From Nocardia nova (GTDB lineage Bacteria > Actinomycetota > Actinomycetes > Mycobacteriales > Mycobacteriaceae): a stretch of 64,000 nucleotides of DNA. Location: contig NZ_PSZE01000017.1 of the NCBI RefSeq assembly GCF_002933465.1, forward strand, positions 1 through 64,000. The letters are read 5' to 3'. The translations under genes were made by a program, and so were the position numbers. The notes under the pieces are model-generated. The model searched no databases and was not told the origin of the DNA. It saw only the letters and a list, made by a program, of their open reading frames with translations. Below, piece after piece: positions 25,866 through 32,455 of this stretch (position 1 is its first letter; every line of letters begins with the position of its first letter).

Positions 25866-25985
25866 CGCCGGGCCGCCGCTGAATCCCTGCTCGGACCTGT
25901 CTTTTGGCGCACGCCGTGTGATGCGATACGCTTTCCCCGCCCGATCGGACGACGTATCCACTGGTGTCGACCGGGTCCAATCCCC

Positions 25986-26058
25986 GCCCTCGTAGCTCAG
26001 GGGATAGAGCGTCTGCCTCCGGAGCAGAAGGCCGCAGGTTCGAATCCTGCCGAGGGCA
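25986..26058 (+). tRNA. tRNA-Arg (anticodon CCG)
   Basis: A 73-base cloverleaf: acceptor GCCCTCG/CGAGGGC, D arm GCTC/GAGC, anticodon stem TCTGC/GCAGA with loop CTCCGGA (CCG at 26019-26021), T arm GCAGG TTCGAAT CCTGC, discriminator A. CCA is not encoded. The 3' part from 26013 is repeated at 29580-29627, so this gene is the integration site of a mobile element that restores its 3' half. Confidence 0.97.
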
Positions 26059-26060
26059 CA
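26013..26060 (+). repeat. left attachment repeat (attL), inside tRNA-Arg
   Basis: 48 bases identical to 29580-29627, starting in the anticodon stem and ending two bases after the tRNA. The flanking bases differ (T before and C after here; G before and G after on the right), which defines the repeat ends. Confidence 0.9.
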
Positions 26061-26066
26061 CACAAC

Positions 26067-26104
26067 AAAGGCCCCTGACCAGCAGTTCACCGGTCGGGGG
26101 CCTC
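26067..26104 (+). terminator. terminator after tRNA-Arg, supplied by the element
   Basis: Hairpin with arms GGCCCCTGACC and GGTCGGGGGCC around CAGCAGTTCACC-type loop sequence, followed by TCTCTTGT. It lies on the element side of the crossover, so after insertion it replaced the chromosomal terminator now found at the right end. Confidence 0.65.
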
Positions 26105-26118
26105 TCTTGTCTGTCACC

Positions 26119-26526
26119 TCAGACAGCCTCAGTGTCACGAGTTGTCACAACCTCGCCCAAACTCCTCGCCGCGTCCCTCAGCGCGTCGGCCTGGGAATGG
26201 GTGTAGATCCTCGCTGTCACACTCGCGTCAGCGTGGCCCAGCCAGGCCGCGATGACCGCCAGGGGAACCTTGCGCAGGTGCATCGTCGTGCCGCAGGTGT
26301 GACGAGCGTCATGGAGCCGAATGTGACGAACCCCAGCACGCTTGACCGCCCGCGCCCACCGATGGGTCAAGGTGTCCGGATGGTAGGGGGTGCCATCCTC
26401 GTTGCACGCCACGTAGCCGAGATCCTGATACGCCTCCCCCAGCTGAAGCTTGTCGGCCGCCTGACGACGACGAGCCCGCTTGAGGACTTCCGCCATCTCG
26501 TTGTCCATCGGGAGTTCTCGAATCAA
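26119..26526 (-). pseudogene. tyrosine integrase, C-terminal fragment
   Basis: The 135 residues match the C-terminal half of a phage-type tyrosine recombinase: HDARHT supplies His and the second Arg, LGHADASVTARIYTHS supplies the later His and the nucleophile Tyr. The arm-binding and core-binding domains and the first catalytic Arg are missing; the frame is open only about 25 codons further upstream (stop at 26599-26601). A normal integrase would be about 370-420 residues. It ends 61 bases from the tRNA, as expected for the element's own integrase. The available start codon is only TTG. Confidence 0.85.
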
Positions 26527-26863
26527 GGGCGGCGCGTCGGGCGCGTCGGCGCCGCTCTGGCGACGTGGCAGAACGCCGACTTTCCCTCTCTGACCACTTC
26601 ATGCAACGACGTGGCAGTGCTGGGCACGACGTCTGCCGTACCCGACCGGGCCTCCCGCAGCCGAGGACCGAATCGGCCGGCCACCAGCTCAGTCGACCGG
26701 CTGTGGTCGCCCTCGGTAGCCGGATATCCGAGGAAGCTCACCAGAATCACGGTGCCGGTGCCGGCGCAGTTCGGTTCCGCACCAGCAGGTTCCGGCGCTC
26801 ACCGATCCTTCCCCATTGCAGTGGACGATCTGCCGAAGGCATACCACCGGCGCAGGGCACTCC
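26527..26863. other. unassigned element DNA upstream of the integrase fragment
   Basis: About 340 bases where the rest of the integrase gene would be expected. No frame here resembles a recombinase; short frames on both strands have no recognisable domain. Probably a deletion scar or replaced DNA. Confidence 0.5.
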
Positions 26864-26909
26864 AAAGGGCGCTACGCGTCACTTCGTGATGGGCATTCGC
26901 CCACCCTTT
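26864..26909 (+). repeat. cloverleaf repeat, copy 1
   Basis: 46 bases that pair almost completely into a four-way junction: outer stem AAAGGG/CCCTTT, then hairpins CGC-TAC-GCG, TCAC-TTC-GTGA and GGGC-ATTC-GCCC, with only single unpaired T and A between arms. The core is repeated at 27884-27917 with one base changed, in a loop. It lies about 65 bases upstream of the 57-residue ORF. Confidence 0.85.
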
Positions 26910-26975
26910 TCCGCACCCCACACCGGCGGTCTGGACAAGCCCAGATCGACCACAGCAACGAGGAAGGACCTCCCG

Positions 26976-27149
26976 ATGAGCACCACCACATCCGTCTGCG
27001 GAATCCGCGGTTGCGACGCCCCCGCCACCGAAATCCACCCGATGCCCCGGTTCGGACGCACCACCTACCGCTGCCACCCGCACCACGCCCAGGACCTCGC
27101 CAACCAGGCCGCCGCCGACACCTACGACCCCGCAGCCGCCTACGAGTGA
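26976..27149 (+). CDS. 57-residue Cys/His protein, possible zinc knuckle
   Basis: The start ATG at 26976 has GAGGAAGGA eight bases upstream, a strong ribosome binding site; longer frames through this region lack one. Residues 8-13 read CGIRGC and residues 33-37 read CHPHH, giving a C-x4-C and C-H-x-H-H pattern that could bind one zinc ion. The tail is acidic and Ala-rich. It is followed by a strong terminator hairpin, so it appears to be a single-gene unit. Small zinc proteins of this kind are common on actinophages and plasmids. No function can be given. Confidence 0.65.
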   Translation: MSTTTSVCGIRGCDAPATEIHPMPRFGRTTYRCHPHHAQDLANQAAADTYDPAAAYE

Positions 27150-27274
27150 CCCCGAGGGGGCTCCGGCCCCCTTCCCACCACTTCGGCCACCGGCACCGCC
27201 GCCGGTGAGTGAGTCGCCAACGACGTCGACTCCAGCCGATCACCCCGATGCTGGTCACATCGGGACACCGGTTA

Positions 27275-27311
27275 CCCGGTGCGGACGACGGTCCTTCCCG
27301 TCCGCACCGGG
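27275..27311 (+). terminator. terminator after the 57-residue ORF
   Basis: Perfect 13-bp stem CCCGGTGCGGACG/CGTCCGCACCGGG (27275-27287, 27299-27311) with an 11-base loop, followed by TTTCC. Confidence 0.7.
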
Positions 27312-27394
27312 TTTCCGCCACAACTTGCGTTGAGTCGCTGCCGAATTCGCCTTATATCTATAGATAGAAGGTGGGAGACCGATCTGGTGTCATC

Positions 27395-27622
27395 TCACTC
27401 CTCGTGCGGCTCATGAACTGATGGAAGCGAAATCTTGACGGCCGAGAGCCAGAACGCAGGACTCGGCATCGCCTTCACGAAGGCGGTCAGGGCGTCCAGG
27501 TCCTTTGCGCTCTGTCGGCTGAGGACAGACGCGCCAGCGCAGACGTAGAAGATCAACGCCCCAACGCCGAGAGTCGCGAGGACAATCAATGTGATGCAGA
27601 CGCATACAACCACTGCGAACAC
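27395..27622 (-). CDS. small membrane protein of the element
   Basis: 75 residues from a GTG start with GGAG six bases upstream. One long hydrophobic segment (about residues 2-34, MFAVVVCVCITLIVLATLG onward) is followed by a soluble tail with SRQSAKDLDALTAFVKAM. This is a signal-anchor layout with the tail probably outside or in the cytoplasm, depending on orientation. It stands alone, with more than 400 bases to the PIN gene on the same strand. Not recognised. Confidence 0.5.
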   Translation of the reverse strand: MFAVVVCVCITLIVLATLGVGALIFYVCAGASVLSRQSAKDLDALTAFVKAMPSPAFWLSAVKISLPSVHEPHEE

Positions 27623-28025
27623 GGTTCACTCCAGATACGAAGAATGAACCGGATCCGCTGGACCAGGCGTACCGGCTATGCCGTGAGATTTATGGCCGGC
27701 CCTAGAAACGTGGTCCGCTTTCACACCGGGAAGGCCCTCCCAGAACAGCCGGGAGCTCGCGTCACAGACCATACCAGCCGCCACACTGCTCGCCGATCAT
27801 CTACTGACTGCGCGACCTTCGGCCGCGTGGCCCTGACTGTGGTCGGCCTGCATTGTGTTCCCGCGCCCCTCCAGCGTCAAGGGCGCTACGCGTCACTACG
27901 TGATGGGCATTCGCCCACCCTTGACCCCGGAGCCTCTACGCGAGAAGGGCAGGCCTTATGGGGCAGGCGGGAGCCAGCCCACCCATGTGCGCAACCCGAC
28001 CACCGCCAGGGCCCACGTGGTCCCG
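27623..28025. other. non-coding element DNA around the second cloverleaf repeat
   Basis: About 400 bases between the small membrane gene and the PIN gene. Plus-strand frames at 27644-28093 and 27855-28202 overlap the repeat and PIN gene and show no domain or ribosome binding site. Apart from the repeat nothing is seen. Confidence 0.5.
27877..27924 (+). repeat. cloverleaf repeat, copy 2
   Basis: 48 bases in the same orientation as copy 1. Outer stem TCAAGGG/CCCTTGA, then CGC-TAC-GCG, TCAC-TAC-GTGA and GGGC-ATTC-GCCC. Compared with copy 1 the single core change is in a hairpin loop, while the outer stem differs on both sides and still pairs (covariation). Confidence 0.85.
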
Positions 28026-28520
28026 CTAGGCCGGAACGGCCGAGAAGAGGTCCAACTCTGGTTCTGGAGGGGCTTGCGGTTCAAGGATCTTGAGATCATC
28101 AAACTTCCCAGCGCACTTCAAGATTCCGTTATCCCGCGTGTAGAGACTCCCGCACCTCCACGCCATGGCCGTTGCGAGCACCGAGCCGTCCGGCCCCTTT
28201 AACTGATGTTCGACGGCAAGGTCAGCGGCCTTGCGTGCAAGTCGCTCAGATAGCTCCGCCACGATGAATCGACTTGCCGAAATCCAGCTGATAGCGGCGG
28301 CGACGCGTTCTCCCCGGACATCGGCCGGCAGGTGGTTACCCCTGATCTCGCCCGTCCCTGCAATCTCGGTAAGAACGATTGCTGGAAGGACAATCTCGTA
28401 GCGCGTGCCATGCCCGTCAAGCAGGTACCCCGCGTTCGCGGCACGAACCGGATCAACGTTGGTTAGCAGGTCGACCACAACACATGTGTCCACAGCGACG
28501 CGGGGAAGTGATTTAGTCAC
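28026..28520 (-). CDS. PIN-domain ribonuclease, likely toxin
   Basis: A 164-residue PIN domain with all four expected acidic residues: Asp11 (VAVDTCV), Glu52 (VLTEIAG), Asp111 (KGPDGSVLATAM) and Asp130 (YTRDNG). PIN proteins cut RNA using metal ions and are the toxins of VapBC-type modules. The GTG start overlaps the stop of the upstream gene by eight bases (GTGACTAA), so translation is coupled. The partner is not a usual small VapB antitoxin. Location on a small integrated element fits an addiction role, which is inference. Confidence 0.85.
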   Translation of the reverse strand: MTKSLPRVAVDTCVVVDLLTNVDPVRAANAGYLLDGHGTRYEIVLPAIVLTEIAGTGEIRGNHLPADVRGERVAAAISWISASRFIVAELSERLARKAADLAVEHQLKGPDGSVLATAMAWRCGSLYTRDNGILKCAGKFDDLKILEPQAPPEPELDLFSAVPA

Positions 28521-29289
28521 GCTGCGTCCTGACCCAGTCGACCGGATCGTGCCCGTCTGTCCAGTCAGGCCCGAATAGTCCCATCACCGAACCGGCTCCC
28601 CGCTCTCGAACAGCATGATTCAAGATCTCGACCCCTTCAGCGCGAATCTTGAGGAGTCGACCTTCCTCATCGCGGGAAACCTCGCCCCACACTTCGACTT
28701 CCGCATCTAGAGACTGCTTGAACTGCCCCGCCAACTCGGCTGGAAAGTTCACCGCCACCACGTCTTCTGTCCTGTAATCCCGCAGCGCTGCCGACCGGTG
28801 GCTCGTTGTCTCGTCGTTCGTGTAGCGGTACAACACTCCCCGCACAGCCCCGAGCGAGACGGTAGCAGGAGCGAGAGCCTTCTCGGCGTTGCGCTGTATC
28901 ACGTCATCGATTCGCGCCACCATTCTGCTCGTGGTCAGAGCCACCAGGTGAATGCCACGCTTGTTTTTGACCTTTCCGAGGTCAACCAGCGCTTCTACCC
29001 CCTTGCGACTCCATCCTGGCGGGATGGCCGGATGCAGCGAGAGCTCGTCTAACCCGCTTTGCAGCGTGTCGATATCGTCCGATGGAGCAGAGATGGTTAC
29101 GTGCGCGCTACCGAACCACAGGTATTGAAGGCCGAGTTCACTTCGCCCGTGTGGCTCGAGTCGCATGTCGTGATCGAAGCTCTTCACGATGCGCTCGATG
29201 GCAATGATCGCGTCAGCAAGAGCGCGCGGGTCGAAATCCTTCCCTTCCAAGTCGATAGTGACGGTGTCCCTACCACGGTCGTCACCCAT
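28513..29289 (-). CDS. unknown 258-residue protein coupled to the PIN gene, possible antitoxin
   Basis: The ATG is preceded by AGGAGG nine bases away, one of the best ribosome binding sites in the window. The N-terminal part (about 1-100) is alpha/beta-like; a basic stretch VDLGKVKNKRGIHLV follows; residues 140-225 look like a small beta-barrel (VRGVLYRYT, DYRTEDVVAVNFPAEL, VEVWGEVSRDEEGRLLKI); the tail GPDWTDGHDPVDWVR is acidic with Trp. It is much larger than VapB, PhdYeFM or MazE antitoxins and has no ribbon-helix-helix or AbrB motif that I can see. The overlap with the PIN gene suggests an antitoxin or RNA-binding partner, but this is inferred. Confidence 0.7.
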   Translation of the reverse strand: MGDDRGRDTVTIDLEGKDFDPRALADAIIAIERIVKSFDHDMRLEPHGRSELGLQYLWFGSAHVTISAPSDDIDTLQSGLDELSLHPAIPPGWSRKGVEALVDLGKVKNKRGIHLVALTTSRMVARIDDVIQRNAEKALAPATVSLGAVRGVLYRYTNDETTSHRSAALRDYRTEDVVAVNFPAELAGQFKQSLDAEVEVWGEVSRDEEGRLLKIRAEGVEILNHAVRERGAGSVMGLFGPDWTDGHDPVDWVRTQRD

Positions 29290-29579
29290 AGCCGCGCACC
29301 TCCTCTCGCTCTGCTCTTAACACCAATCATGCAACAGATGGCCAGGGGAGGTGACCCATCCGCACTTCGAGATGGCCGGGCGTCGACCCGCCGCGCCCAG
29401 CATGACGCCACATCAGCCGTCCTGACGTTGGCTCGCCCGGAACAACGAAGCTCGCCAGTGCATGCTCGGTGTCACCACAGTGTCACAAGTTGCGCCGATC
29501 ACCCCGGACTGCGACATACGAAAACGAATGATCGCGATACATCGGCACCCCAGGTCAGACCTCGAAAAATCGGCCAAGG
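29290..29579. other. right-end element DNA with possible integrase arm sites
   Basis: About 290 bases between the unknown gene and the right repeat. GTGTCACAAGTTG at 29480-29492 and GTGTCACCAC at 29469-29478 resemble GTGTCACGAGTTG at 26132-26144 near the left end, in the same orientation. These may be arm-type integrase binding sites. No gene is seen. Confidence 0.4.
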
Positions 29580-29627
29580 CTGCCTCCGGAGCAGAAGGCC
29601 GCAGGTTCGAATCCTGCCGAGGGCACA
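29580..29627 (+). repeat. right attachment repeat (attR)
   Basis: 48-base perfect copy of the 3' part of tRNA-Arg, lacking the 5' half, so it is the displaced chromosomal tRNA end. It is directly followed by the original tRNA terminator. Confidence 0.9.
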
Positions 29628-29636
29628 GAACGCAAG

Positions 29637-29664
29637 GTCCCGACCAACCCGGTCGGGACCTTTC
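29637..29664 (+). terminator. displaced chromosomal tRNA-Arg terminator
   Basis: Hairpin GGTCCCGACC/GGTCGGGACC with a 5-base loop followed by TTTCTCGTTT. It stands next to the displaced tRNA fragment, where no transcript now needs it. Confidence 0.7.
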
Positions 29665-29748
29665 TCGTTTGTCGATTCGGGAAATGCTCGCGCGTCGGAG
29701 AGGTGTATGGCCCGAACGAGGGCCGCGCCGACGAACGAAGGACATGCC

Positions 29749-30153
29749 ATGACCACGACTCGAACCGACGACTCGGCCGCCATCGCGCAGATCTTGGCCG
29801 ATCAGTACAAGGCCTGGGCGGCCGGGGACGCCGACGCTTTCGTCGCGGACTACGCCGAGGACGCCGCGGTGATCATGCCGGGGACCTATCGGCGCAGCCG
29901 AGCGGAGGTCCGGCAGGGTATGGCGGACAGTTTCGCGACCGTTCTCGCGAACTCCACTGTCACCGACGACATCGGAGATATCCGTTTCCTCGGCGCGGAC
30001 CACGCCGTGGTCGTCAGCAGGGCCGCGATTGTGTTCGCCGGTGAAACCGACGTCCCCGCCGACCGGTACGTCAACGCGACCTGGGTTCTGCACCAGCGCG
30101 ACGGCAAGTGGACGGTTGCCGCGTATCACAACAGCCCCGCCGTGGCGCGCTAG
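29749..30153 (+). CDS. NTF2-like (SnoaL/DUF4440) family protein
   Basis: A 134-residue single-domain protein with the cone-shaped NTF2 fold pattern: N-terminal helix IAQILADQYKAWAAGDADAF, then YAEDAAVIMPG, a helix EVRQGMADSFATVL, and alternating strands ending WVLHQRDGKWTVAAYHNSP. Members are small enzymes (isomerases, cyclases) or binding proteins, and the substrate cannot be read from sequence. ATG at 29749 is preceded by CGAAGGA. It is the first chromosomal gene after the element and is convergent with uppP. Confidence 0.8.
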   Translation: MTTTRTDDSAAIAQILADQYKAWAAGDADAFVADYAEDAAVIMPGTYRRSRAEVRQGMADSFATVLANSTVTDDIGDIRFLGADHAVVVSRAAIVFAGETDVPADRYVNATWVLHQRDGKWTVAAYHNSPAVAR

Positions 30154-30164
30154 CGGCCCGCGAC

Positions 30165-31103
30165 TCACCCGAATCGAATGATCGACACCACCCCCACGAT
30201 CACGCAGTACGCCGCGAACGGCAACAGGGTTCGAGTCCGGAAGTAGCGTTCGAGGTAGCGGACGGCGAACCAGGACGTGACACCGGAAACCACCGCGCCG
30301 ACCAGGATCGGCCCCCAGATCACCTCGGCGCGTGGGGATATCAGGTCCGGGAGGTCGACTATCCCGGCGCCGAAGATCGCGGGGGTGGCGAGGAGGAAGG
30401 CGAATTTGGCGGCGTGTTCGTGCTCCAGGCCGCGCCAGAGACCGCCGACCATGGTGAGGCCGGCCCGGCTGAAGCCGGTGAGGAGGGCGCCGGCTTGGGC
30501 CAGTCCGATGCCGACCGCGTCCCGGGAATCGAGGGCCGCGAGGCGTCGGTCGGATTGCGGCAGGGAAAGCGTTGTCGCCGTGCGAGTTCGGATGTTGGCC
30601 TGATTCAGGGCGAAGCGACGGCCGTATTCGGCGAGGGTGGGCTCGTTGCGGCGACGCAGCCCCTCGCCGACGACCAGCACCACGCCGTTGACGGTCAGAA
30701 AGGCCGCGGCACACACAGGGGCCGCGAAGACGTCGTGCAGCGGATGCTCCAGCAGCGGGCCGAGCACCGCGACCGGCACGGTCGCGACCGTGATCAACCA
30801 GGCCAGCCGCTGCGGAACGGTATCCAGCCGCCTGGTCCGCACCATCTCGACGAATCCGACGATGATCGCGCACCAGTCGCGCCGGTAGTAGATCACCAGT
30901 GCGACCGCCGTCGCCACGTGCAGAGCGACGACGAACGCCAAATAGGTTGCGGCGGATTCGGTTCCGCCCCGGTCGGCCAAGGCTCCCCATCGTCCACCCA
31001 GCCAGGCCGCCACGAGAACCGAATGTCCGAGACTGGAGATCGGGAACAGCTCGGTGAAACCCTGCACCGCGCCGATGACCATCGCTTCGAGATAGGTGAG
31101 CAT
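30165..31103 (-). CDS. uppP: undecaprenyl-diphosphatase, UppP/BacA family
   Basis: An integral membrane phosphatase (312 residues, about eight helices) that recycles the undecaprenyl pyrophosphate carrier used in wall synthesis; overproduction gives bacitracin resistance in other bacteria. The first motif reads GFTELFPISSLGHS and the second FSRAGLTMVGGLWRGL, both somewhat altered from the common (EFLPVSSTGHL, RSGATI), so it may be a divergent paralogue rather than the main enzyme. ATG start at 31103. It is convergent with the NTF2-like gene, ends 12 bases apart. Confidence 0.85.
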   Translation of the reverse strand: MLTYLEAMVIGAVQGFTELFPISSLGHSVLVAAWLGGRWGALADRGGTESAATYLAFVVALHVATAVALVIYYRRDWCAIIVGFVEMVRTRRLDTVPQRLAWLITVATVPVAVLGPLLEHPLHDVFAAPVCAAAFLTVNGVVLVVGEGLRRRNEPTLAEYGRRFALNQANIRTRTATTLSLPQSDRRLAALDSRDAVGIGLAQAGALLTGFSRAGLTMVGGLWRGLEHEHAAKFAFLLATPAIFGAGIVDLPDLISPRAEVIWGPILVGAVVSGVTSWFAVRYLERYFRTRTLLPFAAYCVIVGVVSIIRFG

Positions 31104-31148
31104 CGCGACGAGTTTCGCACGGCAATCATAAAGGTTCCTGTGAGTCGT

Positions 31149-31196
31149 ATATCGGATAAGTCACTGCGCGACAACGAGTTTCGAATCGTCCGATAT
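31149..31196. promoter_or_regulatory. dyad ATATCGGA...TCCGATAT upstream of uppP
   Basis: Two perfect 8-base arms (31149-31156 and 31189-31196) with a 32-base loop, 46 bases upstream of the uppP start. Could be paired operator half-sites or a leader stem; the sequence does not decide. Confidence 0.3.
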
Positions 31197-31232
31197 GCCC
31201 GAAGTTGATCTTGGATATCGCCGTCCCGGCGC

Positions 31233-31715
31233 TCACCGCCGCGCCCGCACACGCGGAAATGTCGACGCCACAAGCAATGTCAGCACCGCGAGCGGCGAAG
31301 GCGGTCGCGATGCCGGAGACCAGCACATGTACGGCCGAGCCGGATGCGGCCCGGACCGCGGTGCCGAATACCGTGACCAGTACCGCCAGCCCAGCGCCGC
31401 ACCGGTCTGCCGCAAGGTCTGCGGCGCACCACCCGCCGCACCGGCCGCCTCGTTCGCCATGGCGATCACGTTCAGCGGCGAAAATGCCAGGCCGATACCG
31501 CATCCCATCAACATCGTCGCCACCGCGCGCATCGTCGTCACATCGCCCCGGCCGTGCGCCGCGGCGCTGATGAAGCCGTAGACCAGCGCGGCCACCGCAC
31601 CCGTCGCGGTCACCGCTCCGGGGAATCCCGCACTGGACACTCCCGAGAACAGAGCGAAGCCCCTCGGATGCGGAACTAATCGGAGAATATCTCCGTTTCC
31701 AAAGGGAGATAGCAT
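31233..31715 (-). pseudogene. MFS drug transporter, decayed C-terminal fragment
   Basis: The frame shows the C-terminal part of a 14-helix (DHA2-type) drug/proton antiporter: TMLMGCGIGLAFSPLNVIAMANEA and GGAPQTLRQTGAALG. Near 31390 the homologous reading continues in another frame (LAVLVTVFGTAVRAASGSA) and near 31300 returns to the first (LAVLTLLVASTFPRVRARR), so there are two compensating frameshifts. The N-terminal 300 or so residues are missing: the start region is fused directly to a late helix. It is divergent from a TetR gene, the usual regulator of such a pump, with operators between them. Confidence 0.75.
31681..31695. promoter_or_regulatory. operator CGGAGA-ATA-TCTCCG
   Basis: Perfect 6-3-6 palindrome now inside the first codons of the decayed transporter frame. 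It shares its core with the next palindrome, suggesting a common TetR target. Confidence 0.5.
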
Positions 31716-31717
31716 AT

Positions 31718-31730
31718 GGAGAAGTTCTCC
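31718..31730. promoter_or_regulatory. operator GGAGAA-G-TTCTCC
   Basis: Perfect 6-1-6 palindrome in the gap between the transporter remnant and the TetR gene. A weaker related dyad, GCGGA-N7-TCCGC, follows at 31747-31763. Confidence 0.5.
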
Positions 31731-31779
31731 GGTTACGCAAGACTAAGCGGAGAGTTCGTCCGCTTCCACTGGAGGAATC

Positions 31780-32373
31780 GTGAGCGCACCGTCGACACAG
31801 GGGTCCGGGCGCGCGGCGCGGCCGCGTCCGATGCGCGCGGATGCGCGGCGCAACTACGAGCGCATACTCGAATGCGCCCGGGAGGCGTTCGCCGAACACG
31901 GCCCCGAGGCGCCCCTCGACGAGGTGGCCCGCCGCGCCGCGGTGGGGCCAGGCACGCTCTACCGGCACTTCCCCAACCGGGACGCGCTCATCGAGGCCGT
32001 CTATCGATCGAGCATCGAGGCGTTGGCCGAGCTCGCCGCCGAACTGACCGAAACCCTCCGCCCTCTCGACGCTCTGGAGCAGTGGTTCCGCGCCCAGGTG
32101 CGGTTCGTGATGGACAAACGCAGTCTGGCGGTGACCCTCAAGGCCGCCATCGACCACGGATCGCAGACCTTCACGCTGTGCTCGAAACTGATCACCGACG
32201 CCGCGACCTCGGTCCTGCAACCGGCTCAGGAAGCCGGGTTGGTTCGCCCGGAAATCGAACCACGCGATCTGTTGCGCCTGGGCCACGGGATCGGCGTCGC
32301 GTGCGAAACATCACCCGATGCGGCCGAACGGCTGATCACGGTCACCCTCGCCGGCCTGCGCACCACCGGTTGA
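31780..32373 (+). CDS. TetR-family regulator
   Basis: A 197-residue repressor. The N-terminal helix-turn-helix is clear: RILECAREAFAEHGPEAPLDEVARRAAVGPGTLYRHFPNRD split over about residues 28-68. The C-terminal domain is the all-helical ligand pocket. The GTG start has GGAGG seven bases upstream. It is divergent from a decayed MFS pump, and palindromes lie between them, so it probably once controlled the pump and itself. With the pump gone its remaining targets are unknown. Confidence 0.9.
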   Translation: MSAPSTQGSGRAARPRPMRADARRNYERILECAREAFAEHGPEAPLDEVARRAAVGPGTLYRHFPNRDALIEAVYRSSIEALAELAAELTETLRPLDALEQWFRAQVRFVMDKRSLAVTLKAAIDHGSQTFTLCSKLITDAATSVLQPAQEAGLVRPEIEPRDLLRLGHGIGVACETSPDAAERLITVTLAGLRTTG

Positions 32374-32455
32374 GCCGATATTCGATTGCCCGCAGCGGTC
32401 GGTGGTCGTAGCCTCGCTCCGTTTTCCATTCATCCATTCGGAAGGGAGTGAACAC

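Larger units (their letters stand above)
26013..29627. mobile_element. 3.6-kb integrated element in tRNA-Arg
   Basis: The element is bounded by 48-bp perfect direct repeats: 26013-26060 inside the tRNA and 29580-29627. An integrase remnant lies beside the tRNA end and faces it, the usual layout for tRNA-integrating elements. Cargo is a 57-residue Cys/His protein, a small membrane protein, and a coupled unknown protein plus PIN RNase. Codon use at third positions is visibly less G+C-rich in the PIN pair than in flanking chromosome genes. With the integrase truncated, the element is probably fixed unless another integrase acts on it. No replication, transfer or phage structural gene is present. 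Confidence 0.85.

Noticed and set aside
27351-27370. AT-rich palindrome ATCTATAGAT as a promoter or origin
   Set aside because: A single 10-base palindrome downstream of a terminator and downstream of a minus-strand gene; no matching -35 element or repeated boxes nearby.
26013-29627. Prophage or conjugative element
   Set aside because: No capsid, terminase, lysis, replication or DNA-translocation gene; only integrase debris and small cargo genes.
29413-31125. 570-codon minus-strand frame across attR, the NTF2-like gene and uppP
   Set aside because: Crosses real genes and the attachment repeat without any recognisable domain.
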